Source of the DNA: Nitrospirota bacterium
Lineage (GTDB): Bacteria; Nitrospirota; Thermodesulfovibrionia; Thermodesulfovibrionales; JdFR-88
DNA length: 26,555 bases
Assembly (NCBI GenBank): GCA_021789735.1
Contig: JAJYJB010000032.1
Coordinates: forward strand, 1-26,555
Direction of reading: 5' to 3'
Shown here: in pieces, positions 1 through 6,460 of the stretch
Numbering within the stretch: position 1 is the stretch's first letter
Layout of the letters: every line of letters begins with the position of its first letter
The notes under the pieces: generated by a model
What the model saw: the letters and a program-made list of their open reading frames with translations, nothing else
Databases searched by the model: none
Told to the model about the DNA's origin: nothing
Position numbers and translations under genes: made by a program

Positions 1-324
1 TTAACTTTCGACTTCCTTATTGGAGATGCTACCAAACGGCTGATCGGAAAAGGTTTTTCGGGCTTCCAGCCGGCCTGCCGCCACCTGTACTTACATTTTA
101 TAGCTTTCACTTACATTGGAACGCTTCAGTTCAGGGGCTGTCAGCAAATTCAAAACGGGCAAATCGCATCCCGAAAATGCCCTATAAACGCCTTCCCGCC
201 CTCCCGGGCCTTTCAAAAAAGGATTTATCGTTTAAAAATGGCCGATTAGTGGTTGTTATCTAATGTTTCTATTTAACATATCGGAAATTTCTATGACGTA
301 CTTTTACACTTTTACTTGAAGAAT
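1..324. other. Gene-free stretch downstream of the cytochrome gene
   Basis: I see no supportable gene here. The stretch is mostly AT-rich. It holds a 9-base direct repeat ACTTACATT at 89-97 and 109-117 (20 bases apart, about two helical turns) and a tandem 8-base repeat ACTTTTAC at 300-307 and 308-315 just beyond the stop codon of the minus-strand cytochrome. A 27-codon minus-strand frame ends exactly at base 1 but has no other support. No clear intrinsic terminator follows the cytochrome gene. Confidence 0.5.
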
Positions 325-912
325 TCACTTTATATGGCAACTGAGGCACAGCTGGCTGTTGTTATTTGGCATGACTAGTCTTGCGTGGGTTGTCTGGTAC
401 GGGTCGTGGCAGGTAATGCAGGTTATCTTGCCGCCAGCTAGCACTATCCTGGGGTCGGTTACCTGTCTATACCCTGCCTGCGGGCTATAAGTTATATTGA
501 CCGGGTGGTCCTCCTGGGAGGTACGCAAGGCAGGAGGCTGGCTGTTGTGACACCGCAGACACTCATCCGTGATGCTCTGTATATTGCTTGCGTTTCCGAT
601 GTGGGCGGTATTGATCAGGCATGCCATCCCCTGGGAGCAGTTGTTGTGGCAGGCGCGGCAGAGCTGCGGCGCAGGCTCTCTGGGGTAACATGTCAGCCCG
701 TTGCAGTCATGGCAAGTCTGGCAGATCATCTTCCCTCCGGGCCCTACTGGCCACGAGGGAGGCACGGATACTCCCGGCCAAAGCGGGTGAGTCGGCAGGG
801 CCATGGGATGACAAGCCAGGCACTGGGCCACAGTGGTGTCGGGCGAGTGGTTTTGCGCATATGCCCTACCGCCCATTGAAAACATCAATATTATTGACAG
901 AAGAATATACAT
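325..912 (-). CDS. Periplasmic hexahaem c-type cytochrome
   Basis: Small multihaem cytochrome, presumably an electron carrier in the periplasm. The 195-residue product starts with a hydrophobic signal peptide (about residues 1-19, ending AYA before Q20). It has six CXXCH haem-binding motifs: CLACH 31-35, CQTCH 64-68, CRACH 85-89, CLRCH 118-122, CITCH 165-169 and CLSCH 189-193. Extra histidines (for example H42, H104, H136, H176) could be distal haem ligands. The HPV tripeptide before the fifth motif and the pairing of motifs resemble the doubled-CXXCH family. Four further cysteines, C70, C75, C92 and C98, fall outside haem motifs. The gene stands alone and diverges from hslV. The start has no clear Shine-Dalgarno sequence. 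The redox partner is unknown. Confidence 0.88.
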   Translation of the reverse strand: MYILLSIILMFSMGGRAYAQNHSPDTTVAQCLACHPMALPTHPLWPGVSVPPSWPVGPGGKMICQTCHDCNGLTCYPREPAPQLCRACHNNCSQGMACLINTAHIGNASNIQSITDECLRCHNSQPPALRTSQEDHPVNITYSPQAGYRQVTDPRIVLAGGKITCITCHDPYQTTHARLVMPNNNSQLCLSCHIK

Positions 913-971
913 GGTTTTTTAGTGAACGTTTTAAAAAACTGTTCCGGGTTCGCAGGCTGTTCCTGATTAAA

Positions 972-1000
972 GATTTACCACCTCAGATATATGCTGTCAA
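972..1000 (-). promoter_or_regulatory. Candidate promoter of the cytochrome gene
   Basis: On the minus strand a perfect -35 TTGACA (995-1000) is followed after 17 bases by TAAATC (972-977), a poor -10 box preceded by TGG, an extended -10 feature. Transcription would begin near 965, about 50 bases before the cytochrome start codon. Confidence 0.35.
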
Positions 1001-1056
1001 GACTTTACCGGCAACCTTGGGTAGTGTTTTTGTTTTTTGTGCCCCCTCATGATTTC

Positions 1057-1085
1057 TTGTGACTTCAGGGCCGATATGATATATT
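1057..1085 (+). promoter_or_regulatory. Candidate promoter of hslV-hslU-rlpA
   Basis: TTGTGA (1057-1062) and TATATT (1080-1085) are separated by 17 bases upstream of hslV. The match to sigma70 consensus is moderate. No heat-shock operator of the CIRCE type was seen in the 256-base gap between the divergent genes. Confidence 0.3.
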
Positions 1086-1168
1086 AACGAGTGTCGAATT
1101 GAGGCTGAAAAAACCGCCCCGATGGACCTTTTTTAAACTTGCAGGAAACCGGAGGATTAGTAGACCTT

Positions 1169-1696
1169 TTGTTCAAAGGGACGACTGTGATATGTGTAAG
1201 GCGCGGCTCCGAGGTCTGCATCGGCTGCGACGGGCAGGTGACGCTCGGGGACACGGTGCTTAAGCACAACGCGAAAAAAATAAGGAAACTCTACGACGGA
1301 AGGATATTGGCCGGTTTTGCGGGCGCCACCGCCGATGCGTTCACCCTTTTTGAGAAGTTCGAGGAAAAGGTCGAGGCTCTGAGGGGCAATATCGTGAAGG
1401 CCGCGGTCGACCTGGCGAAGGATTGGCGGACCGACCGCGTGCTGCGCAGGCTCGAGGCCCTGCTCATAGTAGCGGACACGGAACATACGTTCATTCTTTC
1501 GGGCAACGGTGACGTCATAGAGCCTGAACGGGGGGTTGCCGCCATCGGCTCCGGGGGGATGTACGCGAAATCTGCCGCGGTCGCCCTTCTGGACAATACA
1601 GACCTTACGGCAACGGACATAGTGGAGAGGGCCATGAAGATAGCATCCTCCATCTGCATATATACCAACGACCAGATACTTTTAGAGAAACTGTGA
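1169..1696 (+). CDS. hslV: HslV, ATP-dependent protease proteolytic subunit
   Basis: Proteasome-like Thr peptidase that assembles as a dodecamer and degrades proteins fed to it by the HslU ATPase in the cytoplasm. The TTG at 1169 is the preferred start: it gives a 175-residue protein with propeptide MFKG followed by T5-T6, the conserved N-terminal nucleophile after processing. GGAGG lies at 1151-1155. An upstream TTG at 1139 would add 10 residues not expected in the family. D21 and K37 match the Asp and Lys of the active site (mature 17 and 33), and the GSGG loop is present. Unusually, the Gly before that Asp is Cys (IGCDGQ), and C9 and C17 lie nearby. The stop overlaps the hslU start (TGATG). 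Confidence 0.95.
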   Translation: MFKGTTVICVRRGSEVCIGCDGQVTLGDTVLKHNAKKIRKLYDGRILAGFAGATADAFTLFEKFEEKVEALRGNIVKAAVDLAKDWRTDRVLRRLEALLIVADTEHTFILSGNGDVIEPERGVAAIGSGGMYAKSAAVALLDNTDLTATDIVERAMKIASSICIYTNDQILLEKL

Positions 1697-3036
1697 TGGA
1701 CAATCTTACGCCAAGGGCGATAGTAGAAGAGCTGGGCAAATACATTGTCGGGCAGGAAAAGGCCAAGCGCGCTGTGGCCATAGCGCTCCGTAACAGGTGG
1801 CGCAGGCAACGGCTTTCCCCCGAGCTGAAGGACGAGGTCCTGCCAAAGAACATTATAATGATAGGCCCCACCGGGGTTGGCAAGACGGAGATAGCCAGGC
1901 GTCTGGCCCGGCTCGTAAACGCGCCATTCATTAAAGTGGAGGCGTCCAAGTTCACTGAAGTGGGCTACGTCGGGCGCGACGTGGAGTCCATAATCAGGGA
2001 CCTGGCCGAGACATCGCTGAACATGGTGCGCACTGAGCACCTGAATAAAGTGATGGAGCGCGCCCGCCAGCTTGCCGAAGACAGGCTCATAGATCTGCTG
2101 CTGCCCCCGTTAAGGGGCCAGAGAGGTGCATCCGTCACCGATGAGGAAAGGGAAAAGCACCGCGAGACAAGAGATAAGCTCCTTACCAGGCTCAAGGAAG
2201 GCAAGCTGGACGACAGGTACGTGGAGATTGAGGTCAGGGAGAAGACCCTGCCCTTTGGCGTGGTCTCCAACGTAGGGCTGGAAGAGCTTGAGGTGAACCT
2301 GAAGGACATGCTTGGCAGCTTCCTGCCTGAAAAGACAAAAAGAAGAAAGGTGAAAGTGCCGGAGGCCCTCACACTGCTCACCGATGAGGAGGCAAACAAG
2401 CTCATAGACATGGACAAGGTGGGCCGCGAGGCGGTGGACAGGGTCGAACAGTCCGGCATTGTCTTTGTTGACGAGATAGACAAGATAGCGGTAAAGGGCT
2501 CTGGCTACGGCCCCGATGTCTCCAGGGAGGGCGTCCAGAGAGACCTTCTGCCGATAGTCGAGGGCTCTACCGTGAGCACCAAGTACGGCCCGGTCAAGAC
2601 CGAACATATACTTTTCATAGCCGCCGGCGCCTTCCATACCGCAAAGCCCTCGGACCTCATCCCGGAGCTTCAGGGCCGCTTCCCTATACGCGTGGAGCTG
2701 GACCCGCTTGAAAAAGACGATTTCATAAAAATATTAAAGGAGCCCCATAACGCCCTTTTAAAACAGTACGCGGCGCTCCTGGCGACCGAGAGCGTGGATA
2801 TAGAGTTCAAGGACGATGCCGTAGAGGAGATAGCCTCGATAGCCGCCTCTGTAAACGAAAAAACCGAAAATATCGGCGCCAGAAGGCTGCATACCGTTCT
2901 TGAGAGACTGCTTGAGGACATATCCTTCGAGGCCCCGGAAAAACAAAAGAGCGTCCTTGCCATTGACAAGGCCTACGTGGATGAAAAGCTCTCCGAGATA
3001 GTGAAAGATGAGGACCTCAGCCGTTATATCCTTTAG
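1696..3036 (+). CDS. hslU: HslU, AAA+ unfoldase of HslUV protease
   Basis: ATPase ring that unfolds and translocates substrates into HslV. The 446-residue product shows Walker A GPTGVGKT (57-64), the pore loop GYVG, the charged intermediate I-domain roughly 110-240, Walker B FVDEID near 256-261, the [15 protein letters not shown] stretch, the arginine-finger/sensor region [12 protein letters not shown], and the C-terminal tail EDLSRYIL that inserts into HslV to activate it. ATG at 1696 overlaps the hslV stop; a GTG at 1693 in the same frame is a less likely start. Length and every key motif are normal, so the enzyme should be functional. Confidence 0.97.
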   Translation: MDNLTPRAIVEELGKYIVGQEKAKRAVAIALRNRWRRQRLSPELKDEVLPKNIIMIGPTGVGKTEIARRLARLVNAPFIKVEASKFTEVGYVGRDVESIIRDLAETSLNMVRTEHLNKVMERARQLAEDRLIDLLLPPLRGQRGASVTDEEREKHRETRDKLLTRLKEGKLDDRYVEIEVREKTLPFGVVSNVGLEELEVNLKDMLGSFLPEKTKRRKVKVPEALTLLTDEEANKLIDMDKVGREAVDRVEQSGIVFVDEIDKIAVKGSGYGPDVSREGVQRDLLPIVEGSTVSTKYGPVKTEHILFIAAGAFHTAKPSDLIPELQGRFPIRVELDPLEKDDFIKILKEPHNALLKQYAALLATESVDIEFKDDAVEEIASIAASVNEKTENIGARRLHTVLERLLEDISFEAPEKQKSVLAIDKAYVDEKLSEIVKDEDLSRYIL

Positions 3037-3703
3037 GGCCACCCTCGCCTTTTTTCTGCTTTCTGTTCTGATCGTCCTTTTTTCAGCCGGATGCGCCACG
3101 GTCCAAAAACCGCAGGAGATGCAAATGCCACAGGGCATGACCTGCCGCGCCTCCTGGTACGGTCCGGATTTTAATGGCAGGCTCACCTCTTCAGGCCGGA
3201 TATACGACATGTATAAGAGGACTGCTGCCAGCCCCCATCTTCCGTTTGGCACAATACTGAATGTCGTAGACCTGGAAAACGGCCGCTCCACCAGGGTGAC
3301 CGTCAACGACAGGGGGCCGTACAAGGACGGCAGGTGCCTGGACCTCTCGTACCGGGCGGCATTGGATATCGGCCTCGTGAGCCGGGGCACCGCGATGGTC
3401 CGGATGAAAATACTTGGCAGGGACCCTTCCTATTTAAAATCCGTGCGTTACGGCCCTATGCCCCGTTATGGCCCCTACACGGTCCAGGTCGGCTCCTTCG
3501 GCGATCTTTCAAATGCCCTAAGACTTAAAGATGCGCTTGAAAGAACATATGAAAATGTTCATATTTACAGGATATTCTTGCGTGCGCACAGGGCTTTCTA
3601 CAGGGTATGCGTGGGCCGCTTCATGGACAGGAGGGGCGCTGACCTGGCCGCGCAGAAGCTGGCCCTGGAGGGTTACGGAGCCCTTATCACCGGATACAGA
3701 TAG
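3008..3703 (+). CDS. rlpA: RlpA-like septal lipoprotein (DPBB + SPOR)
   Basis: Outer-membrane lipoprotein of the RlpA family; some members are lytic transglycosylases that cleave denuded glycan during division. The 231-residue product has a lipoprotein signal (hydrophobic 11-27, lipobox SAGC with C29), a double-psi beta-barrel about residues 46-137 (SWYG, LPFGT, NDRGPY), and a C-terminal SPOR domain from about 156 to the end. The catalytic-type Asp is present (D101 in NDRGP), but the His of the usual AAH motif is replaced by Ser (S75), with a His two residues later. The start overlaps the end of hslU by 29 bases, so the three genes probably form one transcript. No strong ribosome binding site precedes it. 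Confidence 0.9.
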   Translation: MRTSAVISFRATLAFFLLSVLIVLFSAGCATVQKPQEMQMPQGMTCRASWYGPDFNGRLTSSGRIYDMYKRTAASPHLPFGTILNVVDLENGRSTRVTVNDRGPYKDGRCLDLSYRAALDIGLVSRGTAMVRMKILGRDPSYLKSVRYGPMPRYGPYTVQVGSFGDLSNALRLKDALERTYENVHIYRIFLRAHRAFYRVCVGRFMDRRGADLAAQKLALEGYGALITGYR

Positions 3704-3958
3704 CAGGACCAACACGTCCAGGGGCGACCCCCCCAACTTCCAAAAAAACCTCGTACCGGGGGGTTGACCCCCTACCAGCTGAGAGGGCCACGCGGGGCTT
3801 GGCCCGAGCGTAAAATAAGGGGGGGGTTAAAAAATAAAAGGGCCGTGCCCGCAGGATTCCCGGAAGAACCATTCCCCCATCACAGCGTAATATTGGTAAA
3901 TAAACCGGAAAGCATAAAGCATAAAGAAAAATCGGTCCGGTCGCTTAAAACAAAAAAC
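3704..3958. other. Intergenic stretch with G/C-tract hairpins
   Basis: No gene is supported. Short hairpins built on G and C tracts follow rlpA: GGGG-CGA-CCCC near 3721-3731, GGGGG-TTGA-CCCCC near 3760-3774, and GGGCC...GGCCC further on, then a run of eight or more G near 3820. They may act as weak transcription barriers, but no U-run follows them. Downstream the sequence becomes A-rich towards the promoter at 3959. Confidence 0.4.
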
Positions 3959-3986
3959 TTGACTTGCCATGCGCGGCTGATAGCAT
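3959..3986 (+). promoter_or_regulatory. Candidate extended -10 promoter for the peptide/radical SAM pair
   Basis: TTGACT (3959-3964) is followed after 16 bases by TAGCAT (3981-3986). TGA directly before the -10 box gives an extended -10 (TGnTA...T). Transcription would start about 3993, leaving a leader of about 30 bases that carries the strong ribosome binding site. A further TATAAG lies at 3989-3994 but has no spaced -35. Confidence 0.45.
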
Positions 3987-4005
3987 TTTATAAGACTGAA
4001 CCGGG

Positions 4006-4016
4006 AAAGGAGGTGA
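4006..4016 (+). promoter_or_regulatory. Strong ribosome binding site of the 34-codon gene
   Basis: AAAGGAGGTGA is a near-perfect complement of the 16S rRNA 3' tail and sits 9 bases (counted from GGAGG) before the ATG at 4023. It is the best Shine-Dalgarno sequence I found in the window and is the main reason to accept the very short gene that follows. Confidence 0.8.
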
Positions 4017-4022
4017 AAGAGG

Positions 4023-4127
4023 ATGAAGAAGACGCTTGATAAGAAGGCGCTGGAGAAGGAGGCGATCTTCTGGGGCGGACTGAAGAGGCAACTCAAGGAA
4101 AATCCTGTGAAGATATGCCGCAAATGA
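4023..4127 (+). CDS. 34-residue peptide, candidate radical SAM substrate (RiPP precursor)
   Basis: Short gene not assigned to any family I recognise. It starts with a lysine/glutamate-rich, probably helical segment (MKKTLDKKALEKEA) and has one aromatic cluster (I15 F16 W17 G18 G19). It ends NPVKICRK with a single cysteine, C32. The consensus ribosome binding site and upstream promoter argue that it is translated. Its last 13 bases overlap the start of the radical SAM/SPASM gene, and the in-frame ATG at 4124 would overlap its stop as ATGA. Such coupling is typical of precursor peptides and their SPASM maturases (PqqA/PqqE-like logic), so I infer that it is the substrate. F16, W17, K21 and C32 are the obvious candidate modification sites. 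An alternative is a regulatory leader peptide. No peptidase or exporter gene is adjacent. Confidence 0.6.
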   Translation: MKKTLDKKALEKEAIFWGGLKRQLKENPVKICRK

Positions 4128-5200
4128 AGCAGTTGAAAGAGCTGACGCTCGAGGCTGCCGGTCCGGCAGCCAAATATGACTTTTTCATTCAGTGGCATCT
4201 GACGGAAGGGTGCAACCTCCGGTGCAGGCACTGTTACCAGACGGGGCAGTCACGCGGAGCTGACCTTTCCATGCCTGAGATCAAAGAGGTAGTCTCGGAG
4301 ATATCAGAGGCCATGGAGGACTGGGCGAAAAACTACCAGATGGATTTTTCGCCCAGTTTCAATCTTACAGGTGGAGAGCCGCTCTTAAGGGAAGACCTGC
4401 TCCAGGTGATAAACGAAACCCGGGCGCGGGGGTTCGATGTCTTTCTCCTCACAAACGGCACACTCATAACTGCCGGGAAGGCCAATTCGCTTGCTAAGGC
4501 CGGGGTCAAAGGCGTGCAGGTGAGCCTGGAAGGCCCGGAGAAGATACATGATTCCATCAGGGGCGCTGGCAGCTACGCAAAGTCCATGCTGGGAGTAAAA
4601 GCCCTACTTGACGCTGGGCTGATTGTCACCCTGAACGCCACACTTTCCAATATCAACGCCAAAAACCTCCCTGAAATGGTCTCCATCGCCATGGACAATG
4701 GCGTCCAGAGGCTTGGCTTTTCAAGACTCGTGCCCTCGGGCAGGGGCGCGGGCCTCATGCCGGAGATGCTTTCCCCTGGGCAGGTAAAAGAGCTGTATGA
4801 AAATCTTCTTTCCATGCAGGTCGAGGGCCTGGACATCGTGACCGGGGACCCGGTCGCCTCCCAGATGAACATAAAAAACTCTCCGGATACTAGCTGCACC
4901 GCCTCGGGAGGGTGCGCGGCCGGGATATCCGGCTTCACCATCCTTGCCGACGGCACCGTGACCCCGTGCAGGAGGCTTCCGCTTCCGCTTGGCAATGTCC
5001 GGACAGACTCCATCCGGCAGATATGGGCATGCTCACCGGTGCTTGAAGCCCTGAGAGACAAAAAACGCTACTTGGGCAAATGCGGCTCCTGCAGCAGATG
5101 GGCCATCTGCCGGGGGTGCCGCGCGATAGCGCACTACAGCGCCGGCGGGCCGGAGGGATATCTCTCTGAAGACCCGCAGTGCTTTATCCCTCGGGCATGA
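4115..5200 (+). CDS. Radical SAM/SPASM protein, probable peptide maturase
   Basis: Radical S-adenosylmethionine enzyme with a C-terminal SPASM domain for auxiliary iron-sulfur clusters. The 361-residue product has the cluster motif CxxxCxxC at C33/C37/C40 (CNLRCRHC), the SAM-binding GGEP at 86-89, a TIM-barrel core, and SPASM cysteines C261, C267, C285, C323, C326, C332, C335 and C356. The C267-x12-G-x4-C285 spacing fits SPASM; the following CX2CX5CX2C is one residue shorter than the usual last gap. SPASM enzymes include PqqE, anaerobic sulfatase maturases and many RiPP maturases, as well as haem-pathway enzymes such as AhbC/AhbD. Overlap with the 34-codon gene favours a peptide substrate. 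The start may instead be ATG 4124. The exact subfamily is not recognised. Confidence 0.88.
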   Translation: MPQMKQLKELTLEAAGPAAKYDFFIQWHLTEGCNLRCRHCYQTGQSRGADLSMPEIKEVVSEISEAMEDWAKNYQMDFSPSFNLTGGEPLLREDLLQVINETRARGFDVFLLTNGTLITAGKANSLAKAGVKGVQVSLEGPEKIHDSIRGAGSYAKSMLGVKALLDAGLIVTLNATLSNINAKNLPEMVSIAMDNGVQRLGFSRLVPSGRGAGLMPEMLSPGQVKELYENLLSMQVEGLDIVTGDPVASQMNIKNSPDTSCTASGGCAAGISGFTILADGTVTPCRRLPLPLGNVRTDSIRQIWACSPVLEALRDKKRYLGKCGSCSRWAICRGCRAIAHYSAGGPEGYLSEDPQCFIPRA

Positions 5201-5376
5201 CCTGCATCATCATAACGCCGCTTTCCCGGCCTGCCGTATCAGCATCATATGAAACCCTCTGTCCCGGAAAAGAGATATTGACGGTTTTTGTCCGCCTCCT
5301 CACAAAAAAACCCTGAAAGCCATTTTTTATGAACACTGTGGCCCTCCTTCACCTCCTTTTGTTTTATAATCTATAG
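5201..5376. other. Intergenic region before mqnE
   Basis: No gene is seen. Near its right end CACCTCCTTTT (5350-5360) resembles the anti-Shine-Dalgarno tail of 16S rRNA, followed by the TATAAT box of mqnE. A TTGACG at 5278-5283 has no -10 box at a workable distance. Confidence 0.4.
5365..5370 (+). promoter_or_regulatory. -10 box placed for leaderless mqnE transcription
   Basis: A perfect TATAAT lies 6 bases before the mqnE ATG, so the expected transcription start coincides with the A of the start codon at 5377. No -35 consensus and no Shine-Dalgarno sequence are present; the upstream stretch is pyrimidine-rich. Confidence 0.5.
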
Positions 5377-6456
5377 ATGCTTGGTCCCCTTGCCGATAAA
5401 ATAGCCGCCGGAGAGCGCATCACTGCCGCTGAGGCGCTTAAGTTGTTCAACTCCGAAGACATCTTCACCCTTGGCGAGCTGGCCTCGGCGGCCGCAGAAA
5501 GAAAAAACGGCAACAGGGTCTATTACATTAGGAACATCCACGTGAACCCCACGAACCTCTGCGTCAACAGGTGCAGATTCTGCGCCTTCAGCCGGTCCCG
5601 CGGAGAGGAAGGCGCTTATGAGCTTACAAACAGGGACATCATAAAAAAACTCAAAAAGATCAAAAACACAAAAACGGAAAAAAATAAAAATGCCTTTGAC
5701 GAGGTGCACATAGTTGGCGGGCTGCACCCGGACTGGGCCTTTGAACACTACCTGGAGATGCTCCAGGCGATAAAAGAGAATTTTCCCGGCGTGAGCATAA
5801 AGGGTTTTACCGCGGTAGAGGCGGACTACATGCGGAAAAAAAGCGGCCTGCCGCTGCGCGAGGTTTTCAAGAGGCTGAAGGACAGCGGGCTTGATGTGAT
5901 GCCCGGCGGGGGAGCGGAGATATTCCATCCCGACGTCAGAAACGCGCTGTGCCCGGAAAAGTTGAGCGGAAAAGACTGGCTCAGGGTCATGAGGGAAGCC
6001 CATGGCGCGGGCATAAAGACCAATGCCACGATGCTCTACGGCCATATCGAAAATTATGAACACCGCGTGGCCCATCTTCAGAGCCTGAGGAGGCTCCAGG
6101 ACCAGACCGGCGGGTTTCAGGCGTTCATCCCCCTTCCCTACCAGCCGGACACGGAGGTTGGCGGACATGCGCCCTCGGGCATAGAAGACCTGAAGTGCAT
6201 TGCGGTCAGCAGGATATTTCTGGACAACTTCGACCACGTCAAGGCCTACTGGGTCATGCTGGGGGAGAAGCTTTCGCAGGTGGCCCTGCTTTTTGGCGCG
6301 GACGACCTGGAAGGCACCGTCATTGAGGAAAGGATCGCGCACTCCGCGGGGGCGCGCACGAAATATGGCCTTTCGGAGGCGGAGCTGGCGCGCATGATAA
6401 AAAAAGCGGGCAAAGAGCCCGCCCGCAGGGACTCTTTCTACAGGAGGCTTTCCTGA
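5377..6456 (+). CDS. mqnE: MqnE, aminofutalosine synthase
   Basis: Radical SAM enzyme of the futalosine menaquinone pathway. It joins 3-[(1-carboxyvinyl)oxy]benzoate with the adenosyl radical to give aminodeoxyfutalosine. The 359-residue product shows HVNPTN followed by the cluster motif at C62, C66, C69 (CVNRCRFC), the conserved EVHIVGGLHPDW stretch (about 109-120), GFTAVEAD, and MPGGGAEIF typical of the MqnE/MqnC/CofH group. An unusual Lys/Asn/Thr-rich insert at about 90-106 (KKLKKIKNTKTEKNKN), encoded by an A-rich low-complexity tract, precedes the HIVGG segment. The gene is directly followed by mqnC, 4 bases after its stop. Upstream enzymes of the pathway (MqnA, MqnB/D) are not in the window. 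Confidence 0.93.
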   Translation: MLGPLADKIAAGERITAAEALKLFNSEDIFTLGELASAAAERKNGNRVYYIRNIHVNPTNLCVNRCRFCAFSRSRGEEGAYELTNRDIIKKLKKIKNTKTEKNKNAFDEVHIVGGLHPDWAFEHYLEMLQAIKENFPGVSIKGFTAVEADYMRKKSGLPLREVFKRLKDSGLDVMPGGGAEIFHPDVRNALCPEKLSGKDWLRVMREAHGAGIKTNATMLYGHIENYEHRVAHLQSLRRLQDQTGGFQAFIPLPYQPDTEVGGHAPSGIEDLKCIAVSRIFLDNFDHVKAYWVMLGEKLSQVALLFGADDLEGTVIEERIAHSAGARTKYGLSEAELARMIKKAGKEPARRDSFYRRLS

Positions 6457-6460
6457 AATA

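Noticed and set aside
1..84. 27-codon minus-strand frame ending at the first base of the window
   Set aside because: Too short, with a GTG start and no ribosome binding site; the stop at the edge is probably chance.
621..1052. 143-codon plus-strand frame opposite the cytochrome gene
   Set aside because: Antisense to six CXXCH motifs; no independent support.
3764..4039. 91-codon frame just upstream of the short peptide gene
   Set aside because: It runs through G-tract hairpins and the promoter, lacks a ribosome binding site, and its translation looks random.
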